56,343 nucleotides of DNA from positions 1 to 56,343 of the forward strand of contig CAZSMK010000121.1 in the NCBI GenBank assembly GCA_964608095.1. The letters are read 5' to 3'. Under the pieces are notes generated by a model. It made no database searches. It worked only from the letters and a program-made list of their open reading frames with translations, and was not told the origin of the DNA. The position numbers and the translations under genes were made by a program. Of this stretch, positions 17,393-25,519 are shown in pieces. Every line of letters begins with the position of its first letter. Positions within the stretch are counted from its first letter, which is position 1. This DNA is from CAZSMK01 sp964608095. Its GTDB lineage: Bacteria; Sumerlaeota; Sumerlaeia; MWCT01; JAGHBZ01.

Positions 17393-18070
17393 ATGGCAAA
17401 AAGAGGAAAAACGTCCATTATGTTTATCTGCACCGGCAACACATGCCGAAGCCCCATGGCGGCAGGTTATACAGAGAAACTGCTCAAAGAGCGGGGAATC
17501 AAACATATCGAGGTAAAAACTGCAGGCGTTATGACGGTTTCCGGCTTGTTGCCCACTCAGGAGACGGTTCTGCTTCTTGAAGAAGTCGGCGTCGATATTC
17601 AGAAGCATCGCTCCACTCCTCTTACCCCGGATATGATCAAAAAGACGGATTACATTTTGGGCTTTACACCTTTTCACGTTCAATCGGCAATTCGCATGAG
17701 TGAAGACGCACGCGGCAAGACATTTTTGCTCAAGGAGTTTGTGGGTGGCGACCCACGCCGTGCGCGTATTCAAGACCCGATGGGGTGTACCCTCGAAGTC
17801 TATCGCCGCGTCTTCAATGAGATAATGAAGGCATGCGAAAAACTCCTGGATAAGCCGGAGATCAGGGGCGAAACAAAAGCCCTTAAGAAGAAGGCAGCGG
17901 CAAAAAAGAAACCAAAGAAAAAGGGAGCGGCAAAAAAAGCGGCGCCCAAAAAGAAGACCGCTAAAAAGGCCGCAACGAAAAAAACAAAGACGAAACCAAA
18001 AAAGAAAAAAACAACAACAAAAACAGCAAAGGCAAAAAAAGCCACCGCTAAGCGAAAAAAGAAAAAATAA
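17393..18070 (+). CDS. ywlE: YwlE-like low-molecular-weight phosphatase with lysine-rich tail
   Basis: 225 residues. Residues 8 to about 155 are an LMW-PTP fold with the P-loop CTGNTCRS (Cys13 nucleophile, Arg19) and a QDPM segment with the likely general acid Asp128. The loop residue Thr17 is the one that distinguishes B. subtilis YwlE, a protein-arginine phosphatase, from tyrosine phosphatases that have Ile. The ywlE-rpiB-glyA order also matches Bacillus. Residues ~162-225 are an extra tail almost entirely of Lys, Ala and Thr, like histone H1-type bacterial tails. ATG 17393 has TTGGAG upstream; the frame is open further upstream inside the permease gene. No McsB-type arginine kinase is in the window. 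Confidence 0.87.
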   Translation: MAKRGKTSIMFICTGNTCRSPMAAGYTEKLLKERGIKHIEVKTAGVMTVSGLLPTQETVLLLEEVGVDIQKHRSTPLTPDMIKKTDYILGFTPFHVQSAIRMSEDARGKTFLLKEFVGGDPRRARIQDPMGCTLEVYRRVFNEIMKACEKLLDKPEIRGETKALKKKAAAKKKPKKKGAAKKAAPKKKTAKKAATKKTKTKPKKKKTTTKTAKAKKATAKRKKKK

Positions 18071-18084
18071 GAAGAGAGACCACT

Positions 18085-18594
18085 ATGATAATCGCACTTG
18101 GAAACGACCATGCAGGTTATACGCAACGAGAAGTAGTGTTGCGCGTCATTAAGGATCTCGAACATCAGGTACTCGATCTGGGTTGCAATTCGGATGCCTC
18201 TGTGGATTATCCCGATATCGCCGAGAAGGTAGCCCGGAAAGTGATGAATGGAGAAGCGGAGCGGGGCATACTAATCTGCGGGACGGGCATCGGGATGTCG
18301 CTGGTAGCAAATAAATTCCCCGGTATTCGTTGCTCTGTATGTACAGATGAATACGGGGCACGTATGGCACGCGCTCATAACAATGCAAATGTCCTTGCGC
18401 TCAGAGGAAGAGAAATTGCTTCCGAGATCAACGAACGTATCACCTATATATGGCTAAGCACACTCTTCGAAGGGGGTCGCCACGAGCGACGTTTATCTAA
18501 AATTTCTGCTCTGGAGGAGACCATTGCACGAGAACTATGCAGCAAGAACAGATTACATAAGCACAACCGACCCGGAACTCAAGGAAGCGATTGA
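18085..18594 (+). CDS. rpiB: ribose 5-phosphate isomerase B
   Basis: Interconverts ribose 5-phosphate and ribulose 5-phosphate. 169 residues of the LacA/RpiB fold, with MIIALGNDHAGYTQREVVLR at the start, the Cys-containing ILICGTGIGMSLVANKFPGI and DEYGARMARAHNNANVLALR. The C-terminus HERRLSKISALEE is where relatives usually end, but here the frame runs about 20 residues further and overlaps glyA by 71 bp. The gene lies 14 bp after the YwlE-like gene. Confidence 0.95.
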   Translation: MIIALGNDHAGYTQREVVLRVIKDLEHQVLDLGCNSDASVDYPDIAEKVARKVMNGEAERGILICGTGIGMSLVANKFPGIRCSVCTDEYGARMARAHNNANVLALRGREIASEINERITYIWLSTLFEGGRHERRLSKISALEETIARELCSKNRLHKHNRPGTQGSD

Positions 18595-19798
18595 GAAAGA
18601 ATACGAGCGTCAAACGAAGACGCTTGAGATGATTGCATCGGAAAATTTCGCCTCCCCGGCAGTGCTTGAAGCCCAGGGATGCCTGATGTCGCATAAATAT
18701 GCGGAAGGGTATCCGGGACGTCGCTATTACGGCGGCTGTGCTTACGTGGATATTGCCGAGGAGCTTGCGATTAAACGTGTAAAAGAGCTCTTCAATGCCC
18801 CGCACGCAAATGTGCAACCACATAGCGGCTCACAGGCGAATATGGGTGTCTATTTCGCCCTTCTCGATATAGGCGACACGATTTTGGGAATGAACCTCGC
18901 TCATGGGGGACATTTAACCCACGGTTCACCTGTTAATTTCAGCGGTAAATACTTTAAAATTTTCTCTTACGGAGTCGACAAAGATAGCGAGGTAATCGAC
19001 TACGGCGCGGTAGAACAGCTTGCACGTGAACATCAGCCGAAGCTTATCATTGCCGGTGCGAGCGCCTACCCACGCGAGATCGACTTCAAACGATTTCGCG
19101 AAATCGCTGATGAGGTCGGCGCCATATTCATGGTCGACATGGCGCACTTTGCAGGTCTGGTTGCCGGTGGTATTCATCCCAACCCCATGGACTTCGCAGA
19201 TGTGGTAACCTCAACCACACATAAAACCTTACGCGGACCACGCAGCGGCTTCATTCTCTGTCGGGAGGAGTTTGCTAAACCCATAAACAAGATGATTTTC
19301 CCCGGTATACAGGGAGGACCCATGATGCACACCATTGCCGCAAAAGCCGTTGCCTTCAAAGAGGCGCTTTCACCGAAATTCAGAATATACCAGGAACAGA
19401 TAGTCAAGAATGCGAAGAAGTTGGGTGAGACTCTTGCGGAAGAGGGACTGAGGCTTGTTTCCGGCGGAACCGATACTCACCTCCTTCTTGTTGATGTGAC
19501 CTCTCTTGCTATTACAGGTAAAGAAGCGGAACAGACCCTTGAACAAGCCGGTATTACGGTCAATAAAAACATGATTCCTTTCGATACCAGAAAACCAATG
19601 GAAACCAGCGGCTTCAGAATAGGGACTCCTGCGCTTACCACGCGCGGTATGAAAGAAAAAGAGATGAAGGAAATAGGCGAAAAAATCGGTAGAGTCCTGA
19701 AAAATATCCATGATAGTTCTGTTATAGACGGTGTCAGGGATGAAATCAGAGAACTTTGTCGAGAGTTTCCAATGTTCAGTCAGGAATGGTTGGATTAA
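18524..19798 (+). CDS. glyA: serine hydroxymethyltransferase
   Basis: PLP enzyme making glycine and methylene-tetrahydrofolate from serine. 424 residues with the family hallmarks EMIASENFASPAVLEA, GYPGRRYYGGCAYVD, HSGSQAN, and the PLP-lysine motif VTSTTHKTLRGPRSG. The start is most likely TTG 18524: GGAGGAG lies four bases upstream and it puts the conserved TDPEL segment at the normal distance, whereas there is no ATG or GTG nearby in frame. This places the start 71 bp inside rpiB. It is part of the ywlE-rpiB-glyA run. Confidence 0.96.
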   Translation: MHENYAARTDYISTTDPELKEAIEKEYERQTKTLEMIASENFASPAVLEAQGCLMSHKYAEGYPGRRYYGGCAYVDIAEELAIKRVKELFNAPHANVQPHSGSQANMGVYFALLDIGDTILGMNLAHGGHLTHGSPVNFSGKYFKIFSYGVDKDSEVIDYGAVEQLAREHQPKLIIAGASAYPREIDFKRFREIADEVGAIFMVDMAHFAGLVAGGIHPNPMDFADVVTSTTHKTLRGPRSGFILCREEFAKPINKMIFPGIQGGPMMHTIAAKAVAFKEALSPKFRIYQEQIVKNAKKLGETLAEEGLRLVSGGTDTHLLLVDVTSLAITGKEAEQTLEQAGITVNKNMIPFDTRKPMETSGFRIGTPALTTRGMKEKEMKEIGEKIGRVLKNIHDSSVIDGVRDEIRELCREFPMFSQEWLD

Positions 19799-19846
19799 GA
19801 GGTAGCGCCTTCTTACAATTTTTCTATACCAGGACATCGAGAGAAA

Positions 19847-20365
19847 ATGGACACAAAAGAGAAAATCATTCAGAAAGATACCAGTGGACAGGATACAAGA
19901 CCGACATGGGATGAATATTTTCTTGAGATTGCACACGTAGTTGCGACACGGTCAACCTGTCTTCGTCGAAAGGTAGGAGCCGTAATCGTCAAAAATCATC
20001 GTATCCTTGCAACAGGTTATAACGGCGCACCTCCAGGGATGAGGCATTGCCTTGAACTCGGGTGTTTACGAGATGAATTAAATATCCCGAGCGGAGAACG
20101 ACAGGAAATTTGCCGTGGGCTTCACGCAGAACAAAACGCAATTATTCAGGCTGCGATTCATGGCGTCAGCGTCAAAGGCGGGGAAATTTACATTACCCAC
20201 CAACCTTGTAGCACCTGTGCAAAAATGATTATCGGCGTCGGCATAAGAAGAATCGTGTATGAAGGCGATTATCCCGATCAATTGGCACGCGACCTTATCA
20301 AAGAAGCCGATATCACACTTGAACATATACCAAAGCCAGAAGAGAAAGGAGAAAATAGTAAATGA
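19847..20365 (+). CDS. dCMP deaminase (cytidine/deoxycytidylate deaminase family)
   Basis: 172 residues. The zinc site is built by HAEQNAI and PCSTCAKM; CRGLHAE and the CLELGCLRDELNIPSGERQE insertion match dCMP deaminases of the ComEB type, which make dUMP for thymidylate synthesis. It lies 48 bp after glyA, whose product supplies the methylene-tetrahydrofolate that thymidylate synthase uses, so the neighbourhood is coherent. The stop overlaps the next start by 4 bp (ATGA). Confidence 0.92.
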   Translation: MDTKEKIIQKDTSGQDTRPTWDEYFLEIAHVVATRSTCLRRKVGAVIVKNHRILATGYNGAPPGMRHCLELGCLRDELNIPSGERQEICRGLHAEQNAIIQAAIHGVSVKGGEIYITHQPCSTCAKMIIGVGIRRIVYEGDYPDQLARDLIKEADITLEHIPKPEEKGENSK

Positions 20366-21366
20366 AGGCTATTATACCCGTTGCAGGAATAGGCAAAAGA
20401 ATGCGCCCCCATACCTATGCCCTTCCTAAAGTACTCCTTCCGGTAGCAGGTAAACCCATATTGGGACATATTCTGGATGAATTGATATCCATAGATGTAA
20501 CCGAAATAACCCTCGTTATCGGGTATAAAGGCGAAGAGGTCAAAGATTATGTGGAGAGCAATTATAGTATAAAAGCCAATTATATTGTCCAGGAGAAGCG
20601 AAAAGGCCTGGGACATGCAATATGGACTACACGCGAATATCACTATGATGACTCTGAGGTAATGATAATCCTCGGTGATACGATCTTTCAAGCCGACCTG
20701 CGCGCAATGAGTGCACTAAAAGGCAGCTCCCTTGCTGTCAAAGAAGTAGAAGACCCACGAAGATTCGGAATAGCGGTTCTCGATCAGAAGGGTGAATACA
20801 TAATCGATCTTGAGGAAAAACCTGAAAAGCCTAAAAGCAACCTTGCCATTGTGGGAATATATCTTATACGGGAACCGGGATTGCTCTTCGACAGTCTTAC
20901 CGAGGTTATAGAAAAAGATATCAAAACAAAAGGAGAGTACCAGCTCACAGATGGGTTGAAAATAATGCTCGATAAAGGCGCCGCTATAAAGCCGTTTCAA
21001 ATAGAGGGATGGCTGGATTGCGGCAAACTGGATACCACCCTCGCCACAAACCGTGAGCTGCTCGACTTGAAAATCAGTAAGCAAGTCGCCCTCGAGTATA
21101 AAGAGAAATATCCTGACTGTCTCATAAGACCACCTGTATTTATCGCTAAAGGTGTCGAACTGACCAATTCAATTATCGGTCCTCATGTCTCGATAAGTGA
21201 AAAAGCCGCTATCGAGAATGCTGTAATTTCAAATGCAATAATTGGAGAACACACGGTAATTAAAAATATAATCTTGAAAGATTCAATAATTGGGGACAAT
21301 GCGGTTGTCTCCGGTCATATAGCGCAATTAAACATTTGTACTACATCGGAAGTCCATTTCAGATAA
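20362..21366 (+). CDS. sugar-phosphate nucleotidyltransferase, RmlA/GlmU-like with left-handed beta-helix
   Basis: 334 residues. The N-terminal NTP-transferase domain has the signature VAGIGKRMRPHTYALPKVLL, then PVAGKPILGHILDEL and ILGDTIFQADL. From about residue 255 the I-x-x-x-x hexapeptide pattern (NSIIGPHVSISEKAAIENAV and following) indicates a left-handed parallel beta-helix. Such enzymes activate glucose-1-phosphate or related sugars with dTTP or UTP; the exact sugar and nucleotide are not decidable here. Acetyltransferase activity cannot be inferred because the helix is short. It is translationally coupled to the dCMP deaminase and precedes metK by 20 bp. Confidence 0.85.
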   Translation: MKAIIPVAGIGKRMRPHTYALPKVLLPVAGKPILGHILDELISIDVTEITLVIGYKGEEVKDYVESNYSIKANYIVQEKRKGLGHAIWTTREYHYDDSEVMIILGDTIFQADLRAMSALKGSSLAVKEVEDPRRFGIAVLDQKGEYIIDLEEKPEKPKSNLAIVGIYLIREPGLLFDSLTEVIEKDIKTKGEYQLTDGLKIMLDKGAAIKPFQIEGWLDCGKLDTTLATNRELLDLKISKQVALEYKEKYPDCLIRPPVFIAKGVELTNSIIGPHVSISEKAAIENAVISNAIIGEHTVIKNIILKDSIIGDNAVVSGHIAQLNICTTSEVHFR

Positions 21367-21386
21367 GAATAGAGGAGGAGAAAAAG

Positions 21387-22553
21387 ATGACTTCAGGTAA
21401 AAGCGAGGTAAAAAAGCATTTGATCACGTCCGAATCGGTGACCGAAGGACATCCTGACAAGATATGCGATCAAATAAGCGACGCCATACTCGACGAAATA
21501 ATAGAGAAGGACAAGAAAGCACGAGTCGCATGTGAGACATTGGTGACAACAGGACTAATCATGATTGCGGGTGAAATAACATGCGAATGTTATGTTGATA
21601 TTCCCAATGTAGCCCGTGGCGTTGTCAAAAGAATCGGCTACACTGATGCAGCGTACGGCTTCGACTACGCTACCTGTTCGGTGTTAACAAGCATCAAGCA
21701 ACAGTCGGCGGACATTGCCATGGGTGTGAATGGACCAGAACGGCTCGGTGCCGGTGATCAGGGTATGATGATGGGCTATGCATGTGATGAAACGGAAGAG
21801 CTGATGCCCCTGCCTATCATGCTTGCACATAAACTGGTATTACGCCTCTCTGAGGTTCGTAAAACAGGGAAATTGCCCTGGCTACGACCTGATGGCAAAT
21901 CACAGGTGACTGTTGAATACGTCAATGATAAGCCGAAGCGAGTTACTGCAGTGGTGCTCTCGACCCAACATGAGCCGGATATCAAATACGATAATCTCAA
22001 AGCTGATATTATCGAACGAGTAATCAAGCGCGTCATTCCCGAGAACATGCTTGCAAAGGATGCCCCGTTGCATATCAATCCAACAGGACGATTCGTCATT
22101 GGTGGACCGCACGGCGACACCGGTGTTACCGGACGGAAGATTATAGTCGACACTTACGGTGGCGTTGCCAATCACGGCGGAGGCTGTTTCAGCGGAAAAG
22201 ACCCGACAAAAGTTGATCGGAGCGGCGCTTATGCTGCGCGGTGGCTTGCCAAAAATATTGTCGCCGCCGGTATTGCAAAGCGTACCGAAGTACGCCTGGC
22301 TTATGCGATCGGAGTGTCTCAACCCGTGAGTGTTGATATCGAGACCTTCGGTACGGGTAAAGTTGACGAAACAAAAATTTCCAATACCATTATGGATAAC
22401 ATTGATCTTTCACCCGGTGGTATTATCGAGCGTCTTGACCTGCTCAGACCCATTTACGAGAAAACCGCTGCCTATGGTCATTTCGGCAGGAATGACGACT
22501 CGTTCACGTGGGAAAAGACCGATCTTAAAGATTTATTTGCCAGATTAAAATAA
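21387..22553 (+). CDS. metK: S-adenosylmethionine synthetase
   Basis: Makes SAM from methionine and ATP. 388 residues, typical. Motifs include SESVTEGHPDKICDQISDAI, GAGDQGMMMGYA, GGPHGDTGVTGRKIIVDTYG and GGGCFSGKDPTKVDRS. The start is ATG 21387 with AGAGGAGGAG directly upstream; the open frame runs 17 codons further inside the previous gene. No SAM riboswitch is present in the 20-bp gap. Confidence 0.97.
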   Translation: MTSGKSEVKKHLITSESVTEGHPDKICDQISDAILDEIIEKDKKARVACETLVTTGLIMIAGEITCECYVDIPNVARGVVKRIGYTDAAYGFDYATCSVLTSIKQQSADIAMGVNGPERLGAGDQGMMMGYACDETEELMPLPIMLAHKLVLRLSEVRKTGKLPWLRPDGKSQVTVEYVNDKPKRVTAVVLSTQHEPDIKYDNLKADIIERVIKRVIPENMLAKDAPLHINPTGRFVIGGPHGDTGVTGRKIIVDTYGGVANHGGGCFSGKDPTKVDRSGAYAARWLAKNIVAAGIAKRTEVRLAYAIGVSQPVSVDIETFGTGKVDETKISNTIMDNIDLSPGGIIERLDLLRPIYEKTAAYGHFGRNDDSFTWEKTDLKDLFARLK

Positions 22554-22575
22554 CTCTCAGAGAGAAAGGTTCAGC

Positions 22576-23376
22576 ATGAAACGAACCCAAAATAGGATTC
22601 AGCGCTGGGGTGCTATTATCTTGGCGGTTTGTATTCTGACCATTGCGTTACCGCCATTACCGGCACGAGCTGCCTCAGTAGGTGAGATAGTGTTGGGCTA
22701 CTTCCGCGACCGCGGTAACGATTTCCTCGACATCTTTCGACTTCGTCTCAGTGCGCCGCGTCAACTCATGGGCTTTGGATTTCATCTTCGGGCCACTGCC
22801 CTGGCTCAGGTCGGAATCCTTTACTTTCAAGGTGAACATTTCGGTTTGGACCGACGGGCATTAGGAGTCTGGCGGGAAGAACGTTTTACCGGGGGTATCA
22901 GCGCTTTGTATTACACCGACGTCGTTAACGATATCGTCTACGGGAATCGTTTTACCGATGAGGATGATATCTGGTCTCTCTGGCAAGAGCGCGGAATTGT
23001 CAGAAACAATATTTATTGGGATGATGGCAGGCGCCATCCTGTAAGTATTGGAGTGGAAGTACAACTTGCAATCCTCCCCGGGGTGGACGTTGGTATCTAT
23101 CCCACTGAATTGGTCGATTTTGTCGTCGGATTTTTTACGCTCGACCCATGGGACGACGATCTCTTGAGGATGGAAGAATTATCCCCCGAACATGATGATT
23201 TGTTGTTGGAATATAGTATCCTTGAAGAGTTGTCGCAGGAACCTCTTCCCGACGAGGAAGTCGGTCCCGACGTCGAGGTCGATAGCGAAACCGAACCTGT
23301 ACCTGAACTGCAGGAAACAAGCGAGATGCCGGTCGAGTCCGAGCCAACACCTGAAGTGATTTCCACCCCGGAATAG
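22576..23376 (+). CDS. exported protein of unknown function
   Basis: 266 residues. A Sec signal peptide (basic MKRTQNRIQRW, hydrophobic core, cleavage near PARAAS, about residue 33) is followed by a 160-residue domain rich in aromatic residues and Gly (FRLRLSAPRQLMGFGFHLRA, VGIYPTELVDFVVGFFTLDP). The last ~70 residues are an acidic Glu/Pro-rich tail with many EPEP-like steps. It looks like a periplasmic or outer-membrane-associated protein. I do not recognise the family. It follows metK by 22 bp. Confidence 0.75.
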   Translation: MKRTQNRIQRWGAIILAVCILTIALPPLPARAASVGEIVLGYFRDRGNDFLDIFRLRLSAPRQLMGFGFHLRATALAQVGILYFQGEHFGLDRRALGVWREERFTGGISALYYTDVVNDIVYGNRFTDEDDIWSLWQERGIVRNNIYWDDGRRHPVSIGVEVQLAILPGVDVGIYPTELVDFVVGFFTLDPWDDDLLRMEELSPEHDDLLLEYSILEELSQEPLPDEEVGPDVEVDSETEPVPELQETSEMPVESEPTPEVISTPE

Positions 23377-23377
23377 A

Positions 23378-23397
23378 GCGCCTATCGGGGATAGCGC
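23378..23397 (+). terminator. hairpin after the exported-protein gene, weak terminator candidate
   Basis: GCGCCTATC (23378-23386) pairs with GATAGCGC (23390-23397) around GGG with one bulged base, starting 2 bp after the stop codon. There is no T-tract, so this may be an mRNA-protecting or Rho-independent-like weak element only. Confidence 0.35.
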
Positions 23398-23554
23398 CCT
23401 GTCGAGGATGCTTTTGTGGAGCATAAAAAAAGCAGAATCATAGACTTTGGTGTATAGAATCCTTGACGCCGTGCTCATTCTCATGTAGATATTTTAACAT
23501 ATTGTGTGTCGAGTTATTGTTTTAGTTTTAAAAATAAAAAGGGAGCGTGAGCAG

Positions 23555-24145
23555 ATGGAAAAAGCAGGTTTGACAGTGTGGGTATGTATTGTAGGTGCAA
23601 TGGTTCTTTTTCTGGCGCTTTTTGGGTGCACGCAGAGTCCTGAGAGCAGTCCGCTTATAAGAAAAATGTTGTCGGAATTTACGACCCTGCAAGAGGATTT
23701 TACAGACCTGAAGGATCAGGTTCGTAGACTTGAATCTGATATAGGCGCGATGAACCAGGAAATTCAAACCATTAAACAGCAGCCAGCAGCTCGATCCGTT
23801 GACACGAAAGAGATTGCACGCTTGACCGAACAGCTAAACGACCTCACGGCAAAAATTTCGCGTATGGAGAAGGATATAAGTAACCTGGGGAGCACAGTGA
23901 GAAGCGGAACATCTACCGTTACTCCTTCCACCGCAACCACGGCTCCACCACCAGAGGACGAGGCCTCAGAAGAGACCTACGCGAGACCCAGCGGAACCTA
24001 CTACACGATTCAAAAAGATGATACTCTCGAGAAGATCGCAGAAAAGCACAACGTCACCGTCGAGCAAATAAGATCAAAGAACCGGCTTCCTGAAAAAGCC
24101 AAAATATTTGCCGGTCAGAAGCTATTCATACCCTCGAGCAAATAA
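23555..24145 (+). CDS. LysM-domain lipoprotein with coiled coil
   Basis: 196 residues. The signal ends in lipobox LFGC (Cys25). Residues ~35-105 are heptad-like (LQEDFTDLKDQVRRLESDIG) and predicted coiled coil. A Thr/Pro-rich linker follows, then one LysM domain (about 148-193: YYTIQKDDTLEKIAEKHNVT, ending GQKLFIP) that binds peptidoglycan glycan chains. It probably links the outer membrane to the cell wall. I chose ATG 23555 (GGGAG upstream); the frame extends to 23504. It is an independent gene between the exported protein and purB. Confidence 0.85.
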   Translation: MEKAGLTVWVCIVGAMVLFLALFGCTQSPESSPLIRKMLSEFTTLQEDFTDLKDQVRRLESDIGAMNQEIQTIKQQPAARSVDTKEIARLTEQLNDLTAKISRMEKDISNLGSTVRSGTSTVTPSTATTAPPPEDEASEETYARPSGTYYTIQKDDTLEKIAEKHNVTVEQIRSKNRLPEKAKIFAGQKLFIPSSK

Positions 24146-24214
24146 TTCCAGTGATTTAAAAGAAGGAAGCATCAGAGGATAGGGCAATCTTCAGAAGGGA
24201 GATTTCTGTCCATT

Positions 24215-25519
24215 ATGATAGAACGCTACACGTTACAAGAGATGGGCAAACTGTGGACTGAAGAGTCGAAATTCAAAACATGGCTCGATGTAGAGATTGC
24301 CGTCTGTGAAGCGTTTGTCAAGAAAGGTAAAATCCCACCTGATGTGCCGAACACCATCAAGAAGAAAGCACGTATCGATATCGAGCGCATCAAGCATATT
24401 GAGAAAGAAACCCGCCATGATGTGGTTGCTTTTTTAAAAAGTATTGCAGAGTCGGTCGGACCTGCTGCGCGCTTTATCCACATGGGCTTGACCTCTTCAG
24501 ATGTCGTCGACACCGCATTGAGTCTTCTCATGGTGAAAGCATCGAACCTGCTGATTCAAGATGTACAACACCTCATAACCATACTCGAGGATTTAGCCAA
24601 AGCACACAAACTCTCCTATATGATCGGAAGAACACATGGCGTCCATGCTGAACCGATAACGCTGGGGTTGAAGTTTCTAAATTGGCGTGAAGAGATGCTG
24701 CGCAACCGTGAAAGACTCAAGCGTGCTCGCGATATAATCAGTGTAGGGAAGATTTCCGGCGCGGTCGGAACCTATGCCCACGCCGACCCGACGATTGAAA
24801 ACTACGTGTGCAAACAACTGGGATTAAAACCTGCAAAAATATCCTCCCAGATTTTACAACGAGACAGGCATGCGGAATACCTTGCCGCCATTGCCATCTG
24901 CGGCGCTTCCGTGGAAAAGATCGCTACCGAAATCCGTAACCTTCAACGCACCGAGATTCGGGAACTGGAAGAACCTTTCGGGCGCGGGCAAACTGGTTCC
25001 TCCGCTATGCCACATAAGAGGAATCCTGTTAGCTGCGAGCAGCTGTGTGGTTTGGCTCGTGTCCTCAGGTCTAATCTCCTCGCGTCCATAGAAAATATCA
25101 CACTCTGGCATGAGCGTGATATAAGTCATTCATCTGTTGAACGAATTATCGTCCCGGATAGTACGATTTTGCTCGATTACATGTTGCAGAAACTTTCCTA
25201 TATTCTCAATGAGCTCAACATTTATCCTGAACGAATGCTGAAAAATATCAATATTACACGCGGACTGATATTCTCACAGAAAGTCCTTCTCCATCTGATC
25301 AACAAGGGAATTTCCCGGGATAAAGCGTATGATATAGTGAAACGAAACGCTATGAAATCATGGGAAACAGGAGTCTCGTTGAGGGAGAATCTTCTCTCAG
25401 ATAAGGAAGCGGCGGAATTGATAACCTCCGATGAGCTCGACGATATTATGGACCTCGAGAAATTTCTTGAACACATAGAGCACATTTATCGGAGATGCGA
25501 TATCACCGTCAACGACTAA
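24215..25519 (+). CDS. purB: adenylosuccinate lyase
   Basis: Catalyses two steps of purine synthesis: SAICAR to AICAR and adenylosuccinate to AMP. 434 residues with the fumarase/aspartase-superfamily signature GSSAMPHKRNPVSCEQLCGL, the HDVVAFLKSIAE segment near the N-terminus and GLTSSDVVDTALSLLM. AGAAGGGAG precedes ATG 24215. Its TAA overlaps the ATG of the TolC-like gene by one base, so the two are co-transcribed. Confidence 0.96.
   Translation: MIERYTLQEMGKLWTEESKFKTWLDVEIAVCEAFVKKGKIPPDVPNTIKKKARIDIERIKHIEKETRHDVVAFLKSIAESVGPAARFIHMGLTSSDVVDTALSLLMVKASNLLIQDVQHLITILEDLAKAHKLSYMIGRTHGVHAEPITLGLKFLNWREEMLRNRERLKRARDIISVGKISGAVGTYAHADPTIENYVCKQLGLKPAKISSQILQRDRHAEYLAAIAICGASVEKIATEIRNLQRTEIRELEEPFGRGQTGSSAMPHKRNPVSCEQLCGLARVLRSNLLASIENITLWHERDISHSSVERIIVPDSTILLDYMLQKLSYILNELNIYPERMLKNINITRGLIFSQKVLLHLINKGISRDKAYDIVKRNAMKSWETGVSLRENLLSDKEAAELITSDELDDIMDLEKFLEHIEHIYRRCDITVND

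Noticed and set aside
21336..21386. SAM riboswitch upstream of metK
   Set aside because: The 20-bp gap is too short and the upstream sequence is coding.
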